Below are positions 13,701 to 25,400 of a stretch of 64,000 nucleotides of DNA, one piece after another. The translations under genes and the position numbers were made by a program. The DNA comes from Callipepla californica brunnescens. Its lineage: Eukaryota; Chordata; Aves; Galliformes; Odontophoridae. The DNA lies in NCBI GenBank assembly GCA_023055505.1, contig JALIRH010000006.1, positions 26,447,105-26,511,104 on the forward strand, given 5' to 3'. The notes below the pieces were generated by a model. The model was not told the origin of the DNA, searched no databases, and saw nothing but the letters and a program-made list of their open reading frames with translations. Position 1 is the stretch's first letter. Each line of letters opens with the position of its first letter.

Positions 13701-15419
13701 AGGTCACAGTATAGGAAAAATTATCCTGACTGTGTAACATCCATCAACTTCTCATAATTTATATGTCTTCAGGAATGGAATTTCAAGAACAATGGGACTT
13801 ATCTCTAAAAACTGAATGGAAAATATGCTACAAGGAGATATTATACCTTATGCTGAGTGATTCTATAATCTAACTCACAAGTAGCGCAATATTTACTAAA
13901 GGGAGTGAGCTAGGTCACACAGAAGTGGCAGAGGAGAATAGACTTCAGTGATCACACAGGAGCTGCCATTCTTTCTCTATCCAGTAAAAGTCATACGTGT
14001 AACTTGTGCATGTAGAGTCCCACAGTCCCACAGGTAGCTGAGCTGGGATGACTGGGATGCTGGCAAGAGTACTGCAATGCAGCATCAGTTTGTGCTGCAG
14101 GCTTTTAGACCAAATTTAATGGGCACATGAGGGATGCTAGACTGTCAGTGATAGCAGTGATATTTGAGATAAGTCCATTATGTTTTCTGTCCTGATGTTG
14201 TTCATTTTCTTGGGCTTCTGCTTTTAGTTGTATTTGCACCTATGTTACCTATACGTACTGTCTATACTCCTGCATTATATCAGGAACAAACAGGAGGTCT
14301 GGTGGGCCTACATAACCACACAAATCCAGAATACTTTTTTACAGTAGTTAATATGGATTTAGTCATAACCCTAAAATGTAACTAATGTGATTATCTAGGA
14401 ATGCTACCTGTAGAAACAGTCAGACCACTTTTTATAATGAAGGAGCAGTATCACTTTACTGGCACTGGATTTCACAAATTGTGTGATGAACACTCCCTGC
14501 TCCTTTTGTGACACCAGTCACAAAAGAGTAATATCCACCCTGTTTCTCAGTATTCTGTGACGCAGAGAAGGGCTCTGTGAAACGCACTGAGGATATCAGA
14601 AAAAAGACAATAAATTCTGTTGTAAAATGTAGATATTTTAAAACTACAGTGCTGCCATTTTTAACAATGTTAATTAATTATACCATAACAATTTACATCA
14701 TTTTCTTTGAGATTATTCAGTAGACGATGTTATGTTCTGCTTCTTCTAGTGGGCAGGGGCTGCTGCCATTCCCAAAGCTGCTACTAGTGCTGTGAGCACT
14801 CACTGCCCAAATCCTGCTGGTTGACATCTGTCACTGAACTCTCCAGCTCCCCTCTACAGAATTCCATTGTAGTCTCAGGGTAGGCACTTTCAGAGGACAT
14901 GGTCTTGTTCGTGCTCTGCCAAGAGGGAGGCTTTTGTGATGTTCTTTCCTTCCCCTCTAGGCCTACCATTTGAGGACTCCACAATTTTTCCTGGTATTTG
15001 TGCCTCTGGTAATTTTAGACATTCTCATTCCCAGCCTCTCTGATCTGAGAGATACATCAGTTTTTCCCTTGTCCAGTCATTCCCGTTTCCACAGAGAGTC
15101 CCAGTCACTGGGACATGGGGCAGAGCTGGACAGAATTCAGGAGATGGGAAATGCCACTTTTTCAAATCCTGTTTTCATTCTTCTTCAGAACAAATTGCTT
15201 TATCTTTTCTACTTCAAACTCATGAGAAGGAAACCTTGGGGGCGAGAAACACAGGGAAATATTTAACCTTTTTGTTGTTGTTGGTATTGTTTCACTTCGT
15301 TTTGGAAACATGGCCATGTGGTTATTCCCAGTATGAAATATATCTCCCAGTACCCTGTCAGCTGCTGGCTATATCTGTTGGTGCTGTCAGATTCACAGCT
15401 GCTGTTCATAGCCATACCC

Positions 15420-15482
15420 TGCATGCTGTGAGACTGCACCTCAGTATCCCAAGGCAGTGTCTAACCACTAGGCTACACAGCC
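15420..15482 (-). mobile_element. Relic tRNA-derived SINE head (possible)
   Basis: On the minus strand the sequence around 15465-15475 reads TAGCCTAGTGG followed by TTAGA, a good match to the pol III A-box of tRNA-derived SINEs. The expected B-box further on is badly degraded (GGTGCAGTCTCAC). There is no intact tRNA fold and no clear tail. It is best read as an old SINE fragment of the MIR or sauropsid tRNA-SINE type, not a tRNA gene. Confidence 0.4.
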
Positions 15483-17139
15483 ATGCCATCTTACACTCTC
15501 ACTATGAACATTTAAGTAGCATATATTTGACTAGCATACAAGGTGGAGCTGGTTTCTTTGTCCCCAGGTTCATATTCCTCTCATCTGCTTTGAGTTATCA
15601 TCCCCCTCCGACCTAGGACCAAAGTTGTGACTTTCCCGAAGCCTTATGGATATAATCATGGGAGAAAAAGCAGAAGCTTTCCAGCTTGTTTTGGACATGA
15701 CCTAGTCCTGGAGGCATGGTAGGAGAAAAATCTGACAGAATGGGCACTGTAGACAATGTAGATTTGGGTCAGTGACCTGGGGCTGTGTGTCCTAAACCAG
15801 AACGTCACTACAAACTGGAAGGCTCAAAGCAAAAGGCATTTCTGAGAAAATGGACTCAAGTTTTACTCATCAGTTTCAGCACCAAAGTTCTACCACTGCA
15901 ACAAGTCACACATGAATATTTACGTAACTGGGTAGAATTCTGATTAGAATTCAGATCCAAATTCAGAGTTGCATTTGGACTGCAATGCATTTCTAACATG
16001 GCTATATGCAGGGACAGTGAACTATTCCTAAGGACCTAACAATTACCAATCCAGTGTTCTCTTTTCTTTTCCAAAATATTTTGAAATGTGTTCCATAAAG
16101 CAACCAGGGAAGAACAGGAGAGTTATCTGTGAGGGTGCGCATAACCACCTTCTGGGCAAGCTTGAACTCACAAGGTTTGAGCAGCAGCAAGTTAGGTTGG
16201 TCAGCCATGGCCTCTGAGGTAATGACAGCCAGGAAAAAAAATACACCCTGTGCTGTGGATTGAAATGACATGTGGGATTCCTGCTGACATTTTGGTTAGC
16301 TTTTACTAGACTAGAAATATAATCTGATTTCCCTGGACTAAATAATAGAATGTGAGGGAATCCTCACTGCTTGTTTTAGCATTTGTCTGTTTTGTCTTCA
16401 AAATTATTTTTCTTTATTATTCCTTGCTTCAGCATCTTTTTCTCCTTTATCTCATACATTTTCTGTGTATGTCATAGCCCACTCAAATCAAGATGCTAAA
16501 AATAAATTTGTGTTTGCTGCATGTGCCCTGGGAGGACAAGTATGTAAAGAGAAGTTCACAAAGACAACAGAAGGTATAATTTAACAGTAATGTTCCTCTT
16601 TACAATTAATTGAGGTTAAGAATGAGAATAAAGCATACTTATTGAAACTTGTCCTTCTAGCTATAGCTTTTATTCCCATTTGATTTCATTTATTTTTCTA
16701 CCATAACCTTTGCCTCATTTGAATTATTCTTTCCCACAATCAAATATGTTAGCATAATGGTAAAGATTTCCAGAAGGGCTTTTTTCCCTCTGCTGCTTTT
16801 GGGAAAGGCTCTACATGTAAACTTCAGTATGACTGCATGCAAAGTACACACACTAAACATGATACGTTTATTTTATCATTTGTAGCTAAAGAGCTGTAAT
16901 TATTTAAGTGGGTGTAATTTAATGTTATGGCATCCCTCAAATTGCAGTACTGAAATTACTTTAATCTATACTTTGACTGTGGAAATGCATGAGAAATTTA
17001 AAAGCTTACCAAAAAAACACCCTGAAACCCAGAAAGGAGAGGCTTCCACGTGATACAGAGTAGTTATAAACATCCTTTCCAGAAGCAGTAGCACAAGACC
17101 ACTTTTCCAAGTACTTTACTGTGTGTAGAACTTTAGAAT

Positions 17140-17345
17140 AAGATAGAATGGTATGGTAGGACAGGACAGGGTAGGATAGGCTAGGCTAGCATAGGACAGG
17201 ACAGGGTAGGATAGGCTAGGCTAGCATAGGACAGGACAGGACAGGACAGGACAGGACAGGACAGGACAGGACAGGACAGGACAGGATAGGATAGGATAGG
17301 ATAGGATAGGATAGGATAGGTTAGGATAGGATAGGATAGGATAGG
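17140..17345. repeat. Pentanucleotide array (AGGAC / AGGAT) on a CR1 tail
   Basis: About 40 pentamers in three zones. First, two identical 35-bp higher-order units (17161-17195 and 17196-17230), each of seven mixed pentamers. Second, about 11 ACAGG units (17231-17285). Third, about 12 ATAGG units with one TTAGG (17286-17345). The array sits at the 3' end of a minus-strand CR1. The sequence before it (ATAGAATGG, from about 17144) resembles the CR1 terminal ATTCTATGA-type repeat in reverse, so the array probably grew from the CR1 tail. Confidence 0.92.
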
Positions 17346-18175
17346 AGACTGTTGGAATGGGCTTTCAAAGTTCATCTAGTCCAACTGCCTCACCATTTCT
17401 GGCCTAACAAGTGCAAAAACATTGTCTAAATAAATCTTGAACATTGAGGCATCACCCCCCTCTCTAAGAAGCTTGTCCCAGTGTTTGACCACTCATACAG
17501 AAAAGAATTACTTCCTAATGTCTACTCTGAACCTCTGCAAGTGCAGCTCTGTGACATTTCCTCATGTTCTATCACTGCTTATGAGGGAAAAGTGCCCAGC
17601 ACCTCCATATCTCCTTTCCTTCCTTAGGGAGCTGCAGAGGGCAATGAGGTGACCTCCCAGCCTTTTTTTCTTCAGATGAGACGACATAAATGTCCGCACA
17701 CTTTCCTAATAGGACGTGCTTACTAGCCCTGCTACCCTGCTACTATCCTCTAGATACATGCTTTCAAGGATTTTAACATCCTTTTCCCATTGTTCATACA
17801 CCATTACTAAATAATCACCTCTTTTGACCAGCTCTGCTGTGTTCAATGAACCCCAAAGTGCAGTTTGTTCTTTTGGCTGCCTGGGCACTCTTCTGGCTCA
17901 TGCTGAGCCTGCTGTCACCAACACATTCAGATCCATTTCTTCAAATCAGTTCTCCAGACACTTAGCTCCCATTCTGTCCAGAATTGCTCCGTTCCAGGTG
18001 CAGAACCTGTCATTTTCCTTTGCTGAATTTCATACATTTACTTAACACTCAGTGCTCCTATGTATCTAGATCCCGTTTTATGCGCTCTTTATCATGTCAT
18101 TACTTGTCATTCGCCACTAGGCTGCTTTTATGTCAAAGCTGAAAGTTTGGGCACATACTGCCACTAATGCCTGTC
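17346..18175 (-). mobile_element. CR1 LINE fragment (3' part, reverse orientation)
   Basis: Reading left to right, this follows the reverse complement of a CR1 3' end. It has a CATCTAGTCCAACTGCC segment, a block like 'CTTCCTAATGTCTACTCTGAACCTC' shortened by decay, then RT-proximal sequence including a GTGCAGAACCTGTCATTTTCC-like block and a GTCAAAGCTGAAAGTTTGGG-like block. These match the familiar CR1 3' region (end of ORF2 and 3' UTR). Length is about 830 bp plus the tail array. It is 5'-truncated, diverged and without a long open frame, so not mobile. Confidence 0.85.
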
Positions 18176-18676
18176 AAAGAAGAGAGGGACTAGGTGGTTC
18201 ATCCTTATAAGGATACTGAGTGAAGCTTTAAATCTTAAAAGACTCCCTCAGTTAAAGGATGCAAATATTTTCCCTTTGTTTATGTGCATCTTTCAAAGCC
18301 AACAGCAACACAGTTGTGTGAAATTGGCAATGACAAGTTGTTGCATTTAGGCTCTCAAATATTATGTATTTTGCAACAAAAACATCTCTAAATTCACATC
18401 TGGGCTTTCTAGCAACCAGTACTTTCCCAGAAAATCAGTTTGAGTTGCTTCAAGGGTGGCTTCATTAACAATCTTTGCTTTATAAACTGGGTGTGGTATC
18501 CTGTTTTTTTAATGACTTAAGCACATTTTGAGCTATGTAGACTGTCTAATACTTCTGCTAGAATGGAAATACCAAATTTAGCTCTTATCATTACTGGATG
18601 GGATGCCATCGGGTATGGGAGGTTGTCATATCTGTTTTTAAATATTTTTATCTACTTAGTAACTATGACTATTGAC

Positions 18677-18732
18677 TAACTCCTGCTCCCATTGAAGTCA
18701 GTGGGAATGTTGCCATTGACTTCAATGAGTTT
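18677..18732 (-). repeat. Palindromic dispersed repeat, copy 2
   Basis: Two 11-bp arms, CATTGAAGTCA (18690-18700) and TGACTTCAATG (18717-18727), form a perfect inverted repeat around a 16-nt spacer, flanked by CTCCTGCTCC. It has the same design as the element at 5845-5903 but in the opposite orientation. An old sauropsid repeat is inferred; the family name is unknown to me. Confidence 0.6.
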
Positions 18733-21700
18733 GTGTTGGTTATTTTTTTCATGAGAATTCATTCTCAGTGTACAGTCCTGCAGTTTCTGTTTGGTATATG
18801 TCTCCATCCCAGTTTAATATGAAGTTAAAAGTACTTTTTGCAGTAGACTAAAACATTGGACTTCCTTCTACAGCCATCTCCTGCTATCCCCCATTGACAC
18901 TAGAAGATCTGCCCTGTCTCTTTGGGTTTATGTCTATGTTTCTTGTTTCACTCTGGATGACTATATGCTCCAAAATTATTCCTTCAACAGCCCAGAACAT
19001 CTGTAGGGACAGAGGAGGAATGGTTTATTCCTAGACCATCATTCTTACTCTAGAAGAGCCATAAAGGGAAAGTTACATTTTCTCTGTAGAGCCCTGGTAC
19101 CAGTAACAGTTAATGCAAGGGGGAAATAGTCTTTAAGCAATAAGCAGACCTGTGGGTGTAAGTTGAAGAGATCTGTGTACATTTTATCTTCAAAAAAATT
19201 AGCAGGTAGAATAAATACCTATCAACTTAAACCAACCCAAAGCAGAATTTATTTTTTCTTACTTTTATTGTTCTTTAATGTGTACCAGAAAATAGGAGAT
19301 AAACAAACATTTTCTGAGATGAATAAAAAGAGTAAAATGGTAAAAAGAGTGTGAATATGAAATCTGTTTCTTCTGGAACAGATTTGTCCTTTGCTACCAT
19401 TTCTATTATTGCAGAAGACACTGATGATTTTCTCTCTCAACTTACAGTGTGTTCAAGTTTGGATAGATAGATTGACTTTCAAAAAACTGTTTATTTTATT
19501 ATTGTTAAGGAGGAAAGAGAACTGCCTTGGAAAGTTCAATAGAAGGGGTCAGGAGGAAAACAGCTATGTAAACTGATCCTTGAAAAGGTGTGTGACAATA
19601 AACAGGTAAGGTAAGCCAAACAAACAGAGCAGAAAAAAGCATCTGAAAAAGGAGTGTAGTCACACACTGCTGCCTTCTGCAATGCCGGTGCAGCCCGGCA
19701 TCCAATCCTCTCTTCAGTTCTGTGCAGTTCTGGGGTGTTTCACTATGACCATCACAATCCCTTTAGCTCTTGGATGTGTTTTAGGAGGTTCCTACCCATT
19801 TGGACCCTTTAACTTGCATGGGATCTCTTACTTGAAAATAGGTTTTAAAGGAGATGCATTTTAGCTAGAATTGATGTTCATTTAGGCATGTATGAGCCAC
19901 CTGACCAAAACCTACTGAAATGGAAATAATTCTTTAGTTATTACTGTCAAATGTGACTAAGGCCTCCTGAGAATTCAGAGTTGGAATGTCCTAGCTCTGA
20001 GAATGCTTCTCTCTCCCACAGGGATTTTTTACTGAAATAAAACTCCACTACTTGGGACAGCTCTCACTAACATGCTAATATACCAGACTTATTTCCAAAG
20101 GTGTTTGATTTGCTCTTTGTCTGCAGTAAGTAAGTGTTTTTAATATGTGTAGGTGAGGAGTCAGTAGCATGCAAAACATGAGTCTCCATGAGAATGCAAC
20201 AGATCTGGCTGAACAACAGCATTGTTGGTATTTCTATACTTGTATTTCTCTGTTGCTCCATTTCTGTCATCCTATATCTTGCATCAGATGTGCTGTTTCA
20301 CTATTGGCATGATTATTGGATGAGATTTCTCTCTGCTTCCTTCATATGATATAATTATTGTGTGGTCTTTATGACAAAATATTCTCATACAAGCCAGGTT
20401 ATTATTTAGGTTTTTTGACCCCAAATTTATTTTGGATAGCTTCAGCAATTTATTGAGGCAAATATGAACAGCAGACTTCGTCTGTTCAAATTTGGTCAGA
20501 TGTTATTTCTCAAATGAAATCACTTTGAAATTGTTTTCAAAATGTAAAAAAGATGAAAATACGAAATGTACTATGAGGTCAGGAGGAGAGCTCAGGGGTA
20601 TTGGAATGGCAGTTCACAGAGACATTCCATAACATATTCTCTGCCTTAAAAAGAAGATTATTTTCTTTGTCCTTTCTGATTATTGAACCAGTCTATGCTA
20701 TGCATGGTCTTAGCAACTGCTCATTGCTTTTGAAGTTCAGTTTGACTTAGAAAATATTTACTACTGTCATTTGTAGCAAACACATTTATGAATTACAGAA
20801 CAGCATCCTTTAAGCATTTTTAAAAGGTCAGTGGTGCTCAGAGCAGAGCAGAATGCAGCTCTATAGGTATTTTATACAAACGCTGTATTGTATTGTATTG
20901 TAATCTGGGATTTACTGAGCTTCACGGTTCTGCCCAGAGTGCTTCGTCTACAGAATCGTTCTTCTCAGAGTGCAAGACTGTCCAAGAGCGCAATTGACAA
21001 AAGTCAACTTCAGTACTTAAAGTAAACAGCTAAGCCACCAAGTATCCACATAGAATGGGCCTGTTGAATCAGAAGATGCCACTTTAATGAAGTCATTTCA
21101 TAATGCAGTATTGTATTTCAAGATAAATTAGATTGGATGGATAACTGCCAAACTGCCATGCTGTATTTAGGTTAGCCGCCCATCCAAATACCAAATTACA
21201 TGAGCCTAGAGTGCTATAGTGCTCCATATATGTCTGTCTCCAGCTCTGTACATACCATTGCTATGAGTATATTTACTGTCATGGAACTGAAACGTTAGGG
21301 CAGCTGATTCTCAGTTGTATATAGTATTTTAGCTCTGAAAGCTTTGAAGATGGTTTTCCTTCAGAGCAAATACTGGCCTCCCTGAAGTTAAACTTCAGTA
21401 ACTGCATGCATTAGCCTTGAGAGGGTCTAGTTGTGTGTAGCAGTCTTCAACCAACAGATGAACATGATACCTCTAGACCATGAAGAGATTACTTCACTCA
21501 AGAGCTCTGGATGGTCCAGCATGCCAACAAGTACATAGGAGGCTGTTCAGAGGCAGACAGGTGTAAAGAATGGCAGGTTTATGGCCCCTGTGGACTTTTC
21601 AGCAAGTAGACTTCAGCACAAAGGCCATGACTTCACACTTCAGTGTTTTGTTCCTCAATCCAGTCTGTAATCCATTTATTCTATGAAGTGAAACATTCCA

Positions 21701-22462
21701 AAATCACAAAAGCATTTATGTTCCTCAGACATGTGTGAGCTGGATGGAGACATGAATTCTTCATATTGTTCCCTACAGCTAACTGTTGGTTCATCTTCAT
21801 GACATATTTGACTAACCTTTATTTCACACACCTTTTTAAACCTTCCAGTTTCAGACTTGTTTCTGATGTAAGTGATATCCACACATAATAGGATGTATTA
21901 GAAGAAAATTTCTATAGCAATATCATAATGTGAGGATAACTGCAGAAAGACAACACTCTTAAGTGTGTGCCAAACGTTAGTTCACGGAAGCTGACAAAGT
22001 TCTCCGAGATTACTATTGACCTTGGCAATGGGTGGTGACTTTTCTCTCTACTAGCATTAATGAAAATTCCATAATGTAGAAATAATAATTAAATTAAATA
22101 AATACAACAGCAATGGTATTAACCTGGTTAAGCAATGGGAATCATTGTGACCATGCTTACTGTGTTACACTGGTTTAGCCAAGAAACACTTTATCTGATG
22201 AAAACAATAGTTCCCCAAATTTTCTTCTTTTGGAGAAATTCATTTTCTTCAACATGGATTGCCAAAATAAATAGAATATTTTAAATTTACTTATGCAAAT
22301 CCATGAAGAACCACTAGCCAAGCAATGACTCAAATTAAGATAACCTTAACTAGTCTGTTACCCCTTAGCTATGGAGCTGCTGTTTGTTCCACTTCTGCTA
22401 TAGTTTTATCTACATATTGGTACAACATGGCTTAGCTGACTCTGAGATTTTGCTTGTGTTTT

Positions 22463-22465
<3 letters not shown>

Positions 22466-22494
<29 letters not shown>
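22466..22494. repeat. (TA)n microsatellite
   Basis: About 14 perfect TA units. Confidence 0.95.
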
Positions 22495-22498
<4 letters not shown>

Positions 22499-25400
22499 TT
22501 TCCTTCTCTTGAGCTGGAAAGAATGCTTTTTACCTAATGGAGTGCGTTCATGAGTGATGGTTTTCTGAAGGAGTTATGGATTTGAAAAGGATCACTAATT
22601 CCCACTGAACAGGCCCCAGAATTTATGTACTTTCTTTGGCCAATATTTGAATCTGACTTTGAAGCCAGATATAAGGAAGAAAGCATGCTGGAAGATTTTA
22701 TTTCTTTACTTGGTTTCTTAGCCTATGCACACATAGGGAAATGTGTGCAATTTGTTCATTTGACAACTTCCGTTCTTTAAGATGTTTTCCTGACATCTCT
22801 TCACTATCTATACTCCCTTCATGTACCTTCTAAGCAGCTTGAGATGTGTACAGTGTGTTAAAAGGAAGAAATAGATTTTATATTATGCAGAGAAACAGTT
22901 AAGATTTTCTTTCCATCTAAATCACAAGGAAACCTAAGAGCCAAAAATACTTCTTTCTTCTTCCCAAATTTTCCCTCCCCCACCTCCAACATCCTCCAGT
23001 GACTCTGAAAATACTGAAGTACTATTACTGTGAGGTTAAACTTTGACAAAGACATCTCAATTTTTTTTTACTCTCTTCAGTAAAAGGAAAAAAAATCTTG
23101 GATTTCGTCTCAAATCAGAGATTGACTGCAAAAGCAAATTAAAGTGCTTTAGAAAAACTCTTATAACTTACCAGAAAGAGAGTTAGTTATTACATAAGTT
23201 GAGATAATCTTTCTTCCTGGTGCTTCTAATTCACAGTAGTGGAAGTTGTCCTTATTTAGCTATTTCAATGGTTTCTGTAGTTTTTGAAGAATCCCTGGAG
23301 GTTCCTCAAGTCCCTTCAAAGGAAAGTAATAACTAACTGAAAATAGCCGAGGTTTTTCTTAAAAAGATTAAAGCTAACTAACAAAAAAATTAAATTAAAG
23401 TTTCAAAGTGGGCCACAATGACTTGAGTCCATTTCATGCATTTCCTTTGTTACATAAGACATCTACAAAACCAGTGAAGTGTTTCTGTTGTAGTTTGTTG
23501 TTTCCATAGTATAGATCTTCCACTTACACGAACCTATTTTACTGCGTGGAAAGTAGTGTCTTTTGCTGGGACATTGTATCTGACAACAATACAGTCTTGG
23601 CATGAACTCTTCTAGTAGTGGTTAAGGTATCTGCAAAAATGTCTTAGTGTCCTACAAAGCCACTTAGCAAAAGAGCTTTGAAACTTGTATTTAAAGTTTT
23701 TCCATATTAGAAATATCCCAAGGGGCAAGAGTATGATCTGCTCCTCCTCAAGGATACCCCATGCAGTGAAACTGCTCCATGGGATAGTGAGCAGGAATAT
23801 AGATGGAGCTTTAGGACCTAAGATGGTGATTGTGGTAGAAGTCGAAGTGCAGAAGGAAGTAAAATGTACTAGGTTATTGGAGCTGAAACAGTTCTGGTTC
23901 ACATCAGAGAAAACCCCATGGGAAGGAGCTATGCCCAGCAAACCTTCAGGCTGGTCCAAGTAAACTTCATTTCCATGGAGTTCAATGCATTCAAATTCTT
24001 TCCCATGCAAGTAGTGGATCAAAGCCTTCTCTGTTCTGTCATGTGACACCAGACACATGACACAGGCCAAACTGAAGCATTTTGGGGTGGGAGCTCACAG
24101 AAGATTACATCCCTTGGTTGAGTAGATAAGTACTGGCTTCTTCAGCAGAACTTTAGATAGAAAATTTGTGAGATGTTTTCAGCCCTCTTAAACACACGTA
24201 TGGTGTTAGGTCCTGTCAGCTGCTTCATCACACTGTTCCCTATGATAGAACAGAGACATTGTTCACTGTTGGGCCACCTGTTTGAGTTTCAGACTACTCT
24301 CCCTCACACCAGTTAGGTGATGTCAAAATGGATGGCAATCAGCAGTAGTAATTGTGATCATATTTAACTTCATTTCTTGTGGTCTTGCCTCTATTTCCAG
24401 GTTTCTGTCTGTACTCCTCATAAGCTTGGGTGGGAGATGTGCACCTTTTCATAAATATTTGCCTTCCATTGGTGGATCCCCTGCAGGATGAGGCCATGAT
24501 CCCTCCTCACCTGGTCTGTTTTGAAGATGATAAACATCTTTTGGGAAGTAGGCGGAGAGTGATTTTCAAGGTAAAAAAAGTTCAACATTCTTCTCTGGAT
24601 GTGTATGTAAAGTAGTGAGAGGAAGTTGAAGCTGTTGAAGCAACTATGAGCATACCGAGGAGCAGGGCACTTGAGAAGGGTTGGAGACAAGAACTTTATA
24701 GAGAGAAAGGAGCGGAGTTGTAATCGGAATTCTCACTTCTTAAAAATATACAGGAAAGTTTTAATCTAAGTATACTAACTTCGTACAAAAACATGAAGAT
24801 TTACAAGCCAATAGTCCTACAGATTGATTAATAATATGATAAAAATAATATAAAGTTAATTATTCATCAATTTGATCCAGATTTTCTAGAAAGGGCTATA
24901 GAGATATCAACTGACAAGTAAAATGGTTCATTTTCAACACCCGTTTCATTTGAGAGATTCCTTTTCTTAAGGAGAATCTCTAGAATGTTTCTAGAATCTC
25001 TAACATCTAGAAAAAGAAGATAATTGCATCCTCCAAATTTTGCCAGATGCACAAGTGAGGTTGCTGCAGCAACTTTCAATAAAAGTGAACCGTAGAGTCA
25101 AAGATGTACTTTTGTTATCTGGCAAAGAACCGGGGGAAATGTAAAGCTGCCTTGCTGTGTATGTGCTTGCATTTCCCTCTCTTTCTGTTGATTAAATTCA
25201 GAATGTTTTCTGTCACCACTTTAGCTGGAAATAATATTGAAAAAGCTTTTTTCAGTTTCATCTGCAGTGGATTTATATATAATATCACAGCTGACCACCA
25301 GTGATACCCCAGATTTAGAAGATAGATGTATCAAGTGAACTCTTCAATGTGTGCTTGGCTTTTTCCTCCAACTCCGAGAAATATTCCATACCACAAAGAT

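Larger units (their letters stand above)
5196..17139. other. AT-rich intergenic region, no gene recognised
   Basis: Roughly 12 kb of AT-rich sequence between HDAC9 and the 17-kb CR1 element. All open frames are short and without recognisable domains. The only items seen are a copy of the palindromic repeat (5.85 kb), a TA microsatellite (5.95 kb), a 14-bp direct repeat (10.7 kb) and a relic SINE (15.4 kb). Part of the beginning may still be HDAC9 3' UTR. Confidence 0.7.

Noticed and set aside
15420..15482. A functional tRNA gene on the minus strand
   Set aside because: Only an A-box-like segment is present; no cloverleaf or good B-box can be drawn.
17140..17345. Regular direct repeats considered as a CRISPR-like array
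   Set aside because: Units are contiguous pentamers without spacers in a vertebrate genome; it is a microsatellite.
24978..25000. Repeated TCTAGAAT words resembling a heat-shock element
   Set aside because: The spacing does not fit the regular GAA/TTC five-base pattern, and there is no gene nearby to control.
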